Assembly: GCF_002903165.1 (NCBI RefSeq)
Contig: NZ_PPSK01000002.1
Span: 310,001 to 374,000 of the forward strand
Direction of reading: 5' to 3'
Origin: Halopseudomonas oceani
GTDB taxonomy: Bacteria; Pseudomonadota; Gammaproteobacteria; Pseudomonadales; Pseudomonadaceae
Length of the DNA: 64,000 nt
Below the pieces are notes generated by a model, which had not been told where the DNA came from, made no database searches, and saw nothing but the letters and a program-made list of their open reading frames with translations. A program made the position numbers and the translations under genes. Numbering within the stretch: position 1 is the first letter of the stretch; each line of letters opens with the position of its first letter. Below are positions 55,286-62,661 of the stretch, one piece after another.

Positions 55286-55767
55286 ACGCCTGGTGGTCAG
55301 GGCTCGCGCCCAGAGAACGACGTATCCTGCTGCTGGGAGGGCTAGCACTGGTGCTGATTCTGGCCTGGGTCGCCATCTGGGAGCCGCTGGTACAGGGCCG
55401 CAGCGCGTTGCGCAGCGAGGTTGCCCGAATGTCAGCCGAAGCGGTCTGGATGGAACAGGCCAGTGATGAAGTGCGCCGACGGGCAAGACTGGAGCAGCGC
55501 GCGCCCGCCCTCCCCGGGGGCGGCGGCTCGGTGCTGACGCTGATCGAAGTATCGGCCAACGCCGCGGGACTGCGTTCGGCGTTGACCCGGGTGCAACCGG
55601 AAGGAGAGGGCGCGCGGTTGATCCTGGATGATGTCAGTTTTGATGCACTGATGGGCTGGCTCGCTGAGTTGGAGCAGCGCCAGGGGCTGCTGGTGACCCA
55701 GTTGGCCCTGGAGGGCAGCGAGGCCGCAGGGCAGGTTTCTGCACGTATCTTGTTGGAGCAGCGTTGA
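55282..55767 (+). CDS. gspM: Type II secretion protein GspM
   Basis: A 161-residue protein with LAPRERRILLLGGLALVLILAWVAIWEPL (cytosolic start then membrane helix at about 14-32) and a periplasmic ferredoxin-like domain. Partner of GspL in the inner-membrane platform. ATGA overlap with gspL. Confidence 0.9.
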   Translation: MNAWWSGLAPRERRILLLGGLALVLILAWVAIWEPLVQGRSALRSEVARMSAEAVWMEQASDEVRRRARLEQRAPALPGGGGSVLTLIEVSANAAGLRSALTRVQPEGEGARLILDDVSFDALMGWLAELEQRQGLLVTQLALEGSEAAGQVSARILLEQR

Positions 55768-56519
55768 TGAGTTGGTTAAAAGGACGTCGGCTCTGGTTGT
55801 TGGCAACGCTGGTATTGCTGGCGACCTTGCTCTGCAATGTGCCGGCGCAACTGGTATGGCGTCAGGTTCAGCCCTATCTGCCGGCAAAGGTCGAACTGGA
55901 TGGTCTGACCGGTACCCTATGGCACGGCAGTGTTGCACGCATGCAGGTTGAGGGTATTGATCAGGGCGCGCTGGAATGGCGCTGGCAGCCGTCGGGGTTG
56001 CTGGCAGCGGAGCTGGTGTTGGACTTGGACTGGCGTCCGCGTGATGGTCAGGTTCAGGCGATCCTGCGGCTGGCTGGCAACACCGTTTCGCTGGAGCAGG
56101 TACGCGGCCGGCTCAGTGCGGCTAGCATGGCCCAGGTCAATAAGGCGCCCTTTGTTCTGCAGGGAGACTGGTTGCTCGATATTCCCCGGTTGACCTTGGC
56201 TGACTTGCGCGAGGTAACCGAGGCCAGTGGGCGGATCGCCTGGCAAGATGCTGGCGGCGGGCTGCCCAATCCGCTGGCGCTTGGCAATCTCGGCGCTGAC
56301 CTGACAGCGGATAATGGCTGGCTGGTCATGAACCTGGCCGATGCAGGCGGCCCCCTGGGGTTGGCCGGTACCGCGCGGTGGCAGCCAGCCAAGCCACTGA
56401 AACTGGACACCCGGCTGCTTGCCCGTGCCGATGCCGAGCGCGACCTTGCCGCGGGCCTGCAGCTGCTGGGCCGGCCAGACCCGCAAGGCTGGGTGCACTG
56501 GCGGGCTCAATTGCAATGA
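55767..56519 (+). CDS. gspN: Type II secretion protein GspN
   Basis: A 250-residue protein with an N-terminal anchor (LWLLATLVLLATLLCNVPAQLVW), then PYLPAKVELDGLTGTLWHGS and NLGADLTADNGWLVMNLAD, typical GspN. GspN is present only in some systems and its function is unclear. ATG 55767 overlaps the gspM stop (TGATG). Confidence 0.9.
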   Translation: MSWLKGRRLWLLATLVLLATLLCNVPAQLVWRQVQPYLPAKVELDGLTGTLWHGSVARMQVEGIDQGALEWRWQPSGLLAAELVLDLDWRPRDGQVQAILRLAGNTVSLEQVRGRLSAASMAQVNKAPFVLQGDWLLDIPRLTLADLREVTEASGRIAWQDAGGGLPNPLALGNLGADLTADNGWLVMNLADAGGPLGLAGTARWQPAKPLKLDTRLLARADAERDLAAGLQLLGRPDPQGWVHWRAQLQ

Positions 56520-56530
56520 CGGAGATAGTG

Positions 56531-57154
56531 ATGAGAACAGGTCGAATCGGCTGCTGTCTGCTGCTGGCACTCAGTCTGGGTGGCTGTGCAGGCAATCAGC
56601 TTAAGCAGCAGGAGCAGGACGCTGCGGTAGCGGATGTGCGCGCCCGATTGGGAATGGGGCAGTGTGATTCGGCGCTGGCGGAACAGGTACGGAGTCTGCA
56701 GGTGCCTGCAGTGTTGCTGGAAGCCGCGTATCAGTGCCTTACCCACGCCGAGCTGGATATTGCTCAGCGTCTAGTGGACAGCTACTTGGGTGAGCAGGAA
56801 AACGTCAACGAGCGTGACTACGCAGCGTATCTCGCGGCCCTTATCCCATATGCACGTTTTGAACTCGCTGCAGGCGACAGCCAGCTGCAGCTGGATCTGG
56901 GCCGTGAGGCCCACGCCGCGCTGACCGGTTTCGTTCGAACCTATCCCCAATCCGGCTATCGGGCAGAGATGGTGCCGCGTGTGCAAGCCGTGCTGGAAGG
57001 AATGGCCAGGGCAGAGTACGACCTAGCAGTACTGGATCAGGAGCGGGGGCAGGCAGAGCGCGCCCGGGCGCGGATGCGCTATGTGCAGACCAGTTACCCA
57101 CGTAGCTCGGCGGCAGCCGACGCAACCGCCTGGCTGCTCGACAATCAGAGTTGA
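56531..57154 (+). CDS. Helical outer-membrane lipoprotein at the end of the gsp operon
   Basis: A 207-residue lipoprotein: signal MRTGRIGCCLLLALSLGGC with lipobox LGGC at residue 19, then helical repeats resembling TPR/BamD-type proteins (VRTYPQSGYRAEMVPRVQAVLEG, AERARARMRYVQTSYPRSSAA). ATG 56531 has GGAG seven bases upstream and starts 11 bases after gspN, so it belongs to the operon. It could be a pilotin-like factor for GspD or an assembly lipoprotein; it is not homologous to GspS as far as I can see. Confidence 0.7.
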   Translation: MRTGRIGCCLLLALSLGGCAGNQLKQQEQDAAVADVRARLGMGQCDSALAEQVRSLQVPAVLLEAAYQCLTHAELDIAQRLVDSYLGEQENVNERDYAAYLAALIPYARFELAAGDSQLQLDLGREAHAALTGFVRTYPQSGYRAEMVPRVQAVLEGMARAEYDLAVLDQERGQAERARARMRYVQTSYPRSSAAADATAWLLDNQS

Positions 57155-57526
57155 TTCATTCCTCCATGCTCCTGGCCAGCTGCCGAGAGATATGTTGATG
57201 CGTTGAAATGGCGCACCTAATGGCCTTGACTTCTGGCGTTTTGCCCCGCGATTGTGCACAGCGGCGGGGCAACCTGTCATCAATTCGTCAAAAGCCGCTG
57301 TAAGTCACTGATATCTGACGTCATATCGTAACCTATTGATTTGTAAGGCAAAAAAATAGGTTAAAAAATGATCATTCTAAGAGGTGGCCCCGTTTTATAT
57401 ACCTTGAGGCGGGTTTTCTGCAGGCTGTCCACATAGTTATCCACAGGATTTGTGGATAGTTTTGCCGGAGCCCCGCAGGGAGCGGCTTGCCGCCCCGGAG
57501 CCGGAGCGGCAATGCCTGCAAGACAG
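57155..57526. other. Intergenic region between gsp operon and rdgC
   Basis: 372 bases without a gene. It contains a perfect 9-bp hairpin TTGCCCCGC / GCGGGGCAA (57241-57272, 14-base loop), an AT-rich patch around 57330-57400, and the inverted DnaA-box pair at 57437-57459. Both flanking genes converge here, so terminators are expected, but no canonical T-run hairpin is visible. Confidence 0.55.
57437..57459. promoter_or_regulatory. Inverted DnaA-box pair 1
   Basis: TTATCCACA (57437-57445, perfect consensus) and TGTGGATAG (57451-57459, one mismatch on the other strand) separated by GGATT. Same geometry as the pair at 59894. Confidence 0.55.
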
Positions 57527-58444
57527 TCAGATTCCTTGCGGAATGTCCTCACCACCCAATGCACTGGTGATGGCGGGCAGTAGCTCGCTCAGGGTGCTGG
57601 CCATGATGGTGAAGCTGGCGTCCAGCTGGCTCAGCATGTCGTCGCCGCCGTTCTCGTCTGCTTCTTCGCGCAGCAGGTCCTCGAACTTGACGCGCTTGAG
57701 CGTCAGCTTGTCATCGAGCACGAAACTCAGCTTCTCTTGCCACTGCAGAGCCAACTGGCTGACCTGCTTGCCCGTGCTCAAGTGCAGCTGAATCTCGTCG
57801 CTGGCCAGATCCTGGCGCTTGCAGCGCACCACGCCGCCGTCCTCGCTGGTGTCACGCAACTCGCATTCATCACCGATCTGTAGCTGCTCCGGCGCCTGAT
57901 TGTCCTTCACCCACTGGGTCATGCAGCTGGCAGGTGCGATCTTCACGTTGAGCGGCCGTACCGGCAGCGAACCTGTGCATTCGCGTAGGAGGCTAAGCAG
58001 GTCTTCGGCACGCTTGTGACTGGAGCTGTCAACTGCGATCCAGCCCTCGGTTGGGCAGATGCAGGCAAAGGTGGTCTGGGTGCGGGTAAAGGCGCGCGGC
58101 AGCAAAGACATGACGATCTCATCCTTGAGTGTGTCGCGCTCTTTCTTATAGACCTTGCGGGCGTCACGGTTTTCGATTTCCTCAACCTTTTCCGCGAGTG
58201 CTTCCTTGACCACGCTGCCGGGAAGAATGCGTTCTTCCTTGCGCATGGCGATCAGCCAATAGCCGTTGCTGACTTCGACGCGATTCTCCGAGTGACGTCC
58301 CCATGGTGTGGTCCAGCCAAGCGTATGTGTCTCCTGGCTGGCGCAGGGGCGGGACGGCTTCTGCTCAAGCGCCTCGATCAGCTGGGATTCGCTGAAGGGT
58401 ACGGATTGACTGAAGCGGTAGATAAGCAGATTGCGAAACCACAT
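57527..58444 (-). CDS. rdgC: Recombination-associated protein RdgC
   Basis: A 305-residue ring-forming DNA-binding protein that limits RecA loading. The start [17 protein letters not shown] and [39 protein letters not shown] and [24 protein letters not shown] are the family signatures; length matches E. coli (303). Gene complete, monocistronic, divergent from the tRNA promoter. Confidence 0.96.
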   Translation of the reverse strand: MWFRNLLIYRFSQSVPFSESQLIEALEQKPSRPCASQETHTLGWTTPWGRHSENRVEVSNGYWLIAMRKEERILPGSVVKEALAEKVEEIENRDARKVYKKERDTLKDEIVMSLLPRAFTRTQTTFACICPTEGWIAVDSSSHKRAEDLLSLLRECTGSLPVRPLNVKIAPASCMTQWVKDNQAPEQLQIGDECELRDTSEDGGVVRCKRQDLASDEIQLHLSTGKQVSQLALQWQEKLSFVLDDKLTLKRVKFEDLLREEADENGGDDMLSQLDASFTIMASTLSELLPAITSALGGEDIPQGI

Positions 58445-58582
58445 GTGTGTTGTCCTTCTATTGCCGTGGGCAGGGTGCCCGAGAAAACGGCCAATATTGC
58501 CCCAGCAGACCGCCAGCAGCCAGTGTTTCCGCGGCTTCCGAATAAGATATTGAAATAACCTGATTTTTTTTTGAAAAAGGTG

Positions 58583-58611
58583 TTGCCAGAACCGAAAAAG
58601 CTCCCTAGAAT
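58583..58611 (+). promoter_or_regulatory. Sigma-70 promoter of the tRNA pair
   Basis: TTGCCA (58583-58588), 17-base spacer, TAGAAT (58606-58611), followed by a GCGCACC discriminator typical of stringently controlled stable-RNA promoters. The tRNA-Val begins 22 bases after the -10. Confidence 0.75.
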
Positions 58612-58633
58612 GCGCACCACTTCGAGAGCAAAC

Positions 58634-58709
58634 GGGTGATTAGCTCAGCTGGGAGAGCATCTGCCTTACAAGCAGAGGGTCGGCGGTTCGATCCCGTCAT
58701 CACCCACCA
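58634..58709 (+). tRNA. tRNA-Val (anticodon TAC)
   Basis: 76 bases with CCA encoded. Acceptor GGGTGAT / ATCACCC, D arm GCTC...GAGC, anticodon loop CTTACAA with TAC, T loop TTCGATC. Confidence 0.96.
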
Positions 58710-58724
58710 CTCGAGAAGAATAGC

Positions 58725-58801
58725 GCAGCGGTAGTTCAGTTGGTTAGAATACCGGCCTGTCACGCCGGGGGTCGCGGGTTCGAGTCCCGTCCGCTGCGCC
58801 A
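58725..58801 (+). tRNA. tRNA-Asp (anticodon GTC)
   Basis: 77 bases with CCA encoded. Acceptor GCAGCGG / CCGCTGC, anticodon loop CTGTCAC with GTC, T arm CGGG-TTCGAGT-CCCG. It lies 15 bases after tRNA-Val and shares its promoter. Confidence 0.96.
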
Positions 58802-58954
58802 TTTCCCCCTCCTGCAGTAACTCCTGATTTACCTTTCTAAAGTACGCTTCAGTACTCGTTCACAATTGCGTTTCTGCCGGTAGCCGGGCGTTTAAACCCC
58901 TGCTAAGCTGGCTGCTTCTTTTCGCCCATAAAGGGCTTGTCTACTGAGGTAAGC

Positions 58955-59656
58955 ATGAAGCGTAATCTGCTGGCAGTCAGCATTGCAGTCGGGGCCCTGG
59001 CTCTGGCCGGTTGTAACAAGGACGAACCGGAACTCACTACTCCTATCCAACAAGCTTCTTACGGCATCGGCCTGAACATGGGTCAGAGTCTGCTGCAGGA
59101 TGGTCTGGGCGATATTGATCCGCAGGCACTGGCGCTAGGCCTGCAGGATGCGCTGGGCAGTCAGGAGCAGCGGGTCGGTGATGAAGAGCTGACCAGTGCC
59201 TTCAACGAGCTGCAAAAGCGGTCCCAGGAGCGTGCTGAGGCACTGGCTCAGGAAGCGCTGGATGCCAACAAGAAGTACCTGGAAGAGAACGCTGCCAAAG
59301 ATGGCGTAACGTCGACCTCGTCCGGTCTGCAATATGAAGTGATCAGCAGTGGTGATGCGGACGGTCCGCAGCCGCAGGCTGACGATGTGGTTGTGGTGCA
59401 TTACGAAGGGCGTTTGCTCGACGGCACCGTTTTCGACAGTTCCGTTCAGCGTGGCCAGCCGGCTGAGCTGCCGGTGGCCGGTGTCATTCCGGGTTGGGTC
59501 GAGGTGCTGCAACTGATGCACGTTGGTGACAAGTGGACCGTCACGGTTCCAGCTGAACTGGCCTATGGTCCGCGCAGCCCCAGTCCGGTCATTCCGCCGA
59601 ACTCCATTCTGGTGTTCGACATGGAGCTGGTGGGTATCAAGCCCCGCGAAGAGTAA
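58955..59656 (+). CDS. FKBP-type peptidyl-prolyl isomerase lipoprotein
   Basis: A 233-residue Mip/FkpA-like protein: lipobox LALAGC at residue 21, an N-terminal dimerisation and helical domain (IQQASYGIGLNMGQSLL, ELQKRSQERAEALAQEAL), and a C-terminal FKBP domain (VVVHYEGRLLDGTVFDSS, PGWVEVLQLMHVGDKWTVTVPAELAYG). It catalyses proline isomerisation during folding of envelope proteins. ATG 58955 with TGAGG upstream is chosen; an in-frame start six codons upstream is less likely. It follows the tRNAs but probably has its own promoter. Confidence 0.92.
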   Translation: MKRNLLAVSIAVGALALAGCNKDEPELTTPIQQASYGIGLNMGQSLLQDGLGDIDPQALALGLQDALGSQEQRVGDEELTSAFNELQKRSQERAEALAQEALDANKKYLEENAAKDGVTSTSSGLQYEVISSGDADGPQPQADDVVVVHYEGRLLDGTVFDSSVQRGQPAELPVAGVIPGWVEVLQLMHVGDKWTVTVPAELAYGPRSPSPVIPPNSILVFDMELVGIKPREE

Positions 59657-59672
59657 GCGCCAGGTAACACGT

Positions 59673-59706
59673 CGGAATGCCCGTGGCAAGGCCTTCGGGT
59701 ATTCCG
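59673..59706 (+). terminator. Probable terminator after the FKBP gene
   Basis: 11-bp stem CGGAATGCCCG / CGGGTATTCCG (one G-U) with a 12-base loop, 17 bases after the stop. The trailing TTGTTACCTTT is only moderately T-rich. Confidence 0.55.
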
Positions 59707-59893
59707 TTGTTACCTTTATGCACATTCTTCGGTAACGCTCGCTGTTTACTTTTGGTTTTTTTTCTGCTCTTCCTTTCTTTTGCTAACTCGCTGAAAAATT
59801 TGAATTTTTTGCTCTGGTTAAAATATGCGCGGTTTGTCTGCAGGCGCATGTAAACGGGCGTTTGAGCGAGTTTTCCTGATTTTCTTCACAGAC

Positions 59894-59916
59894 TTATCCA
59901 CAGAAGCTGTGGGTAA
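59894..59916. promoter_or_regulatory. Inverted DnaA-box pair 2
   Basis: TTATCCACA (59894-59902, perfect) and TGTGGGTAA (59908-59916, one mismatch on the other strand) separated by GAAGC. It lies just after the AT-rich tract at 59750-59880 and ten bases from the end of the binding-protein gene. Confidence 0.5.
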
Positions 59917-59925
59917 CCTTCTGGA

Positions 59926-60654
59926 CTACTGGTAGCGCTCAATCAGCTCGGCTATCTGCCCTTGATCGAGAAGTTGGTGAATCGCGTCGATCAGCGAGCG
60001 CGAGTCGTCCGGTTGCCGTTGGGTTGCACAGCGCAGATCGAAGCGTTCTATCTCCCAGTCGCTGATCTGGATGTTGGCCGGCTTTGTCAGTAGGTAGTGT
60101 TGGAGTGGGCGGCGCATTTCGACGGTGGCGTCGAGTCGACCGCGCTCCAGCATCTTTATACGGGTGTTCAGGTCGCGCACGTCGTGGCGGGTTAATTGGC
60201 CGCTTGCGAACGCCTCTGTGAGTGTCTCGCTGTAATGGTAGCCAAGGGTTGCTCCGACCATAGCCCCTTTCAGGTCGCTGAGGCTGGCTGGCGACCGGCT
60301 GAGGCTGCGTGTGGCGATGACGTCGGCGTCCTCGTACAACACATCGCTCCAGCTAAGCTGCTCGGGATGGGAGTGCCAGGATGGCTGGGTATTGCAGATG
60401 ATGTCGATGCGGCCCTGGGTAAAGGCTTCATCAATCCGGTTGTTGGGGACGGCAACGAAGACTACAGCTCGTGCAGTGGTGCTGGCCACAAGCTCGCCCA
60501 GGTCCCGGGTCAGGCTGGTCTGCAGGGCAGTACCGCTCATCGCCACGTAGGGTGGCGGGTCGGAAGGAGAAAAGCCCCAGTTGATCGGCCCAGCGTGGGC
60601 TCCGGTCGACCAGAGAAATGGCAGCGTACTGAGATAGCCTAGAATCGGCCTCAC
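59926..60654 (-). CDS. Periplasmic solute-binding protein, amino-acid type (SBP_bac_3-like)
   Basis: A 242-residue protein with a signal peptide (about 1-21, cleavage after AHA). The SBP family 3 pattern is INWGFSPSDPPPYVAM at the start, EAFTQGRIDIICNTQPSW, LSDLKGAMVGATLGYHYSE and IKMLERGRLDATVEMRRP. No permease or ATPase gene is adjacent, so it may serve as a stand-alone sensor-like binding protein. The gene downstream on the same strand side is unrelated; it lies 49 bases downstream of the EAL-CBS-GGDEF gene and may be co-transcribed with it. Confidence 0.8.
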   Translation of the reverse strand: MRPILGYLSTLPFLWSTGAHAGPINWGFSPSDPPPYVAMSGTALQTSLTRDLGELVASTTARAVVFVAVPNNRIDEAFTQGRIDIICNTQPSWHSHPEQLSWSDVLYEDADVIATRSLSRSPASLSDLKGAMVGATLGYHYSETLTEAFASGQLTRHDVRDLNTRIKMLERGRLDATVEMRRPLQHYLLTKPANIQISDWEIERFDLRCATQRQPDDSRSLIDAIHQLLDQGQIAELIERYQ

Positions 60655-60703
60655 GGTGTTACCTGTGTGTTGAGCTTACCTAAGCATAGATCAAAGTCGG
60701 TAT

Positions 60704-62494
60704 TCAGCTACAAAGGTTAAGGTACCGTTCCGGGTTGTCCTGGCTGTCCGGTGGCAGGGTCTGGATGACCAGGCTGAATCCGCGTTGTTTCTTCGCTTCG
60801 TGCTTTGCCCGTGAAGCCAGCTCGGCAAGGCGCGCGGGGTCAAACTGGCGTGCCTGGCTGCCAACCAGCGGTAGAATGCCGATCGACAGGTTCAACAGGT
60901 CGTGGCTGCGCCAGCGACCCTCACGATCCGGTGCGGTAAAGCACTGGCTTTGCAGGTGCTCGGCCCGGTAGAGGGTGCGGCATAGCTGCTGAAACCGGTC
61001 ATCCAGTCGCTGCAGGCGCTCTCGCCAGTCATCACTGCGCATGACCAGCATGAAGTCGTCGCCACCGATATGGCCGACGAAATCGCAACGGGGGTCGCAC
61101 AGCTCTCGCAGCAGCTGCGCCAGCCCCAGCAGGATCTCGTCCCCTTTGCCGTATCCGTACAGGTCGTTGAAAGGTTTGAAATTATCGAGATCAATGTAGC
61201 AAAGCTGGGCGTCGACCTCGCGCTCCAGTAACCGTTGCAGACATTGCTGAATCGGAATATTGCCTGGCAGCAGGGTCAGCGGGTTGGCATGCCGGGCCTG
61301 CTGCAGCTTCAGCTCGGTGATCTGCCGGAGTACGTCAATGCCACGCCCCAGGCCCTTGTAGAGCCCTTGGTCGACGATGATGAAGTCGTCCTCCAGGCGC
61401 TGGCGTGCGCGGCTGGTCAGCAGGCGGCTGACGCGCTGCAGGCTTTGCCTAATGTCGACGGTCAGGCAGTCGGGGTCCATCAGTTGCCGGATCGGCTTGC
61501 GGTTGTAGATTTCCTGGGCAAAAGGTTTGAGCATGGTCTGGCTGAGTGCGTGACGTTGCACCGCACCAATGGGGTGGCCCTGCTCGTCGATGATCGCCAG
61601 GGTGTTGAGCGTGGGTTGTTGCTGAAAGCAATCCAGTACAGCCTGCACTTTGGTGTTTTCCGGCACCGCCGGTATCGGCAGCAGCAGACTGTGGATGGGG
61701 GCGTCCTCACTTGCACCCGACTGGGTCCGGCTTAAACGCTCGCTCAGGTTGATGTCGTCGATGCGTGGGTCGGCGTCCGGGCGTCCGAGCAGATAGCCCT
61801 GGACCCAGTCGACGCCGATTTCCTCAAGGACAGCCAGCTCCTCGGGTTGCTCAATCCCTTCGGCAATGACACAGGCGCGCGAGGCTTTGGCCATCTGCAG
61901 GATGGACGCGACAAATTCGCGCTTTACCGGATCGCGGTGGATGCCATCGACAAAGTGGCGGTCGATCTTGACGAACTCGGGCTGCAGCTCAGACCACAGG
62001 CGCAGGCTGGAGTAGCCGGCACCAAGGTCGTCCAGCGCGATTGAGAAGCCCATGTCGCGGTAGTGGTGCAGTGCATTCTGCAGTAGGGACAGATCTTCGA
62101 TGGGCGCCTGCTCGGTCAGCTCGATGACCACCTGATCGGGGGAGAGGCCATTGCGTTGCAGTATTTCCAGCGTGCGCCCCGGGTAGTGCTGATGTTCCAG
62201 CAGGCTTTCCGGCGAGACGTTCAGGAAGAGCTTGCCCGGAAGGTTCAGGTTGCAGAATCGGCTCACGGCGCGATCGCGACACAGCATTTCCAGTTCGGTC
62301 AGGATGCCGTGGTGACGGGCTGCGGCGAACAGGGTCACGGGCGAGTGCAAGGGGCTGTCGGAGGGGCCTCGACTGAGGGCTTCAAAGCCGACAATACGCT
62401 CTTCCAGCATCGAAACGATGGGCTGAAACAGGCTGCTGACAGCGCCTCGATTGAGGATGGAGATGAGGGCCTGACGTTGTTCGGAGACGGTCAT
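60704..62494 (-). CDS. EAL-CBS-GGDEF cyclic di-GMP protein
   Basis: A 596-residue cytoplasmic protein. The N-terminal EAL domain (about 5-250) keeps all catalytic motifs: FEALSRG, NVSPESL, IELTE, ALDDLGAGYSSL, KIDRHFV and AEGIEQPEEL. A CBS pair lies at about 265-400 (LAIIDEQGHPIGAVQRHAL, RQLMDPDCLTVD). The C-terminal GGDEF domain has HIGGDDFMLVM in place of GGDEF and no RxxD site, so it may only bind GTP and stimulate the EAL phosphodiesterase. No membrane or signal segment. Probably a cyclic di-GMP phosphodiesterase responding to adenine nucleotides through the CBS pair (inference). Confidence 0.87.
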   Translation of the reverse strand: MTVSEQRQALISILNRGAVSSLFQPIVSMLEERIVGFEALSRGPSDSPLHSPVTLFAAARHHGILTELEMLCRDRAVSRFCNLNLPGKLFLNVSPESLLEHQHYPGRTLEILQRNGLSPDQVVIELTEQAPIEDLSLLQNALHHYRDMGFSIALDDLGAGYSSLRLWSELQPEFVKIDRHFVDGIHRDPVKREFVASILQMAKASRACVIAEGIEQPEELAVLEEIGVDWVQGYLLGRPDADPRIDDINLSERLSRTQSGASEDAPIHSLLLPIPAVPENTKVQAVLDCFQQQPTLNTLAIIDEQGHPIGAVQRHALSQTMLKPFAQEIYNRKPIRQLMDPDCLTVDIRQSLQRVSRLLTSRARQRLEDDFIIVDQGLYKGLGRGIDVLRQITELKLQQARHANPLTLLPGNIPIQQCLQRLLEREVDAQLCYIDLDNFKPFNDLYGYGKGDEILLGLAQLLRELCDPRCDFVGHIGGDDFMLVMRSDDWRERLQRLDDRFQQLCRTLYRAEHLQSQCFTAPDREGRWRSHDLLNLSIGILPLVGSQARQFDPARLAELASRAKHEAKKQRGFSLVIQTLPPDSQDNPERYLNLCS

Positions 62495-62661
62495 AGAGGT
62501 TCCCAGGCAAATGGAAGTGGCCGTACCTGGCCGCCCGGGTTTGCGTTAGACGCGTTCGCGGGCATTCGTCCTGACCGCGAAAGTGTGTCACTTGGCTATT
62601 ACAGAAGGGTTACAGTCATGGTACTGCCTGCCAGCAAGCGCCGGCAGGCAGCTGGCAGGGA

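Noticed and set aside
57437-57459. Chromosomal origin of replication
   Set aside because: Only two DnaA boxes, and none of dnaA, dnaN, gyrB or rpmH nearby.
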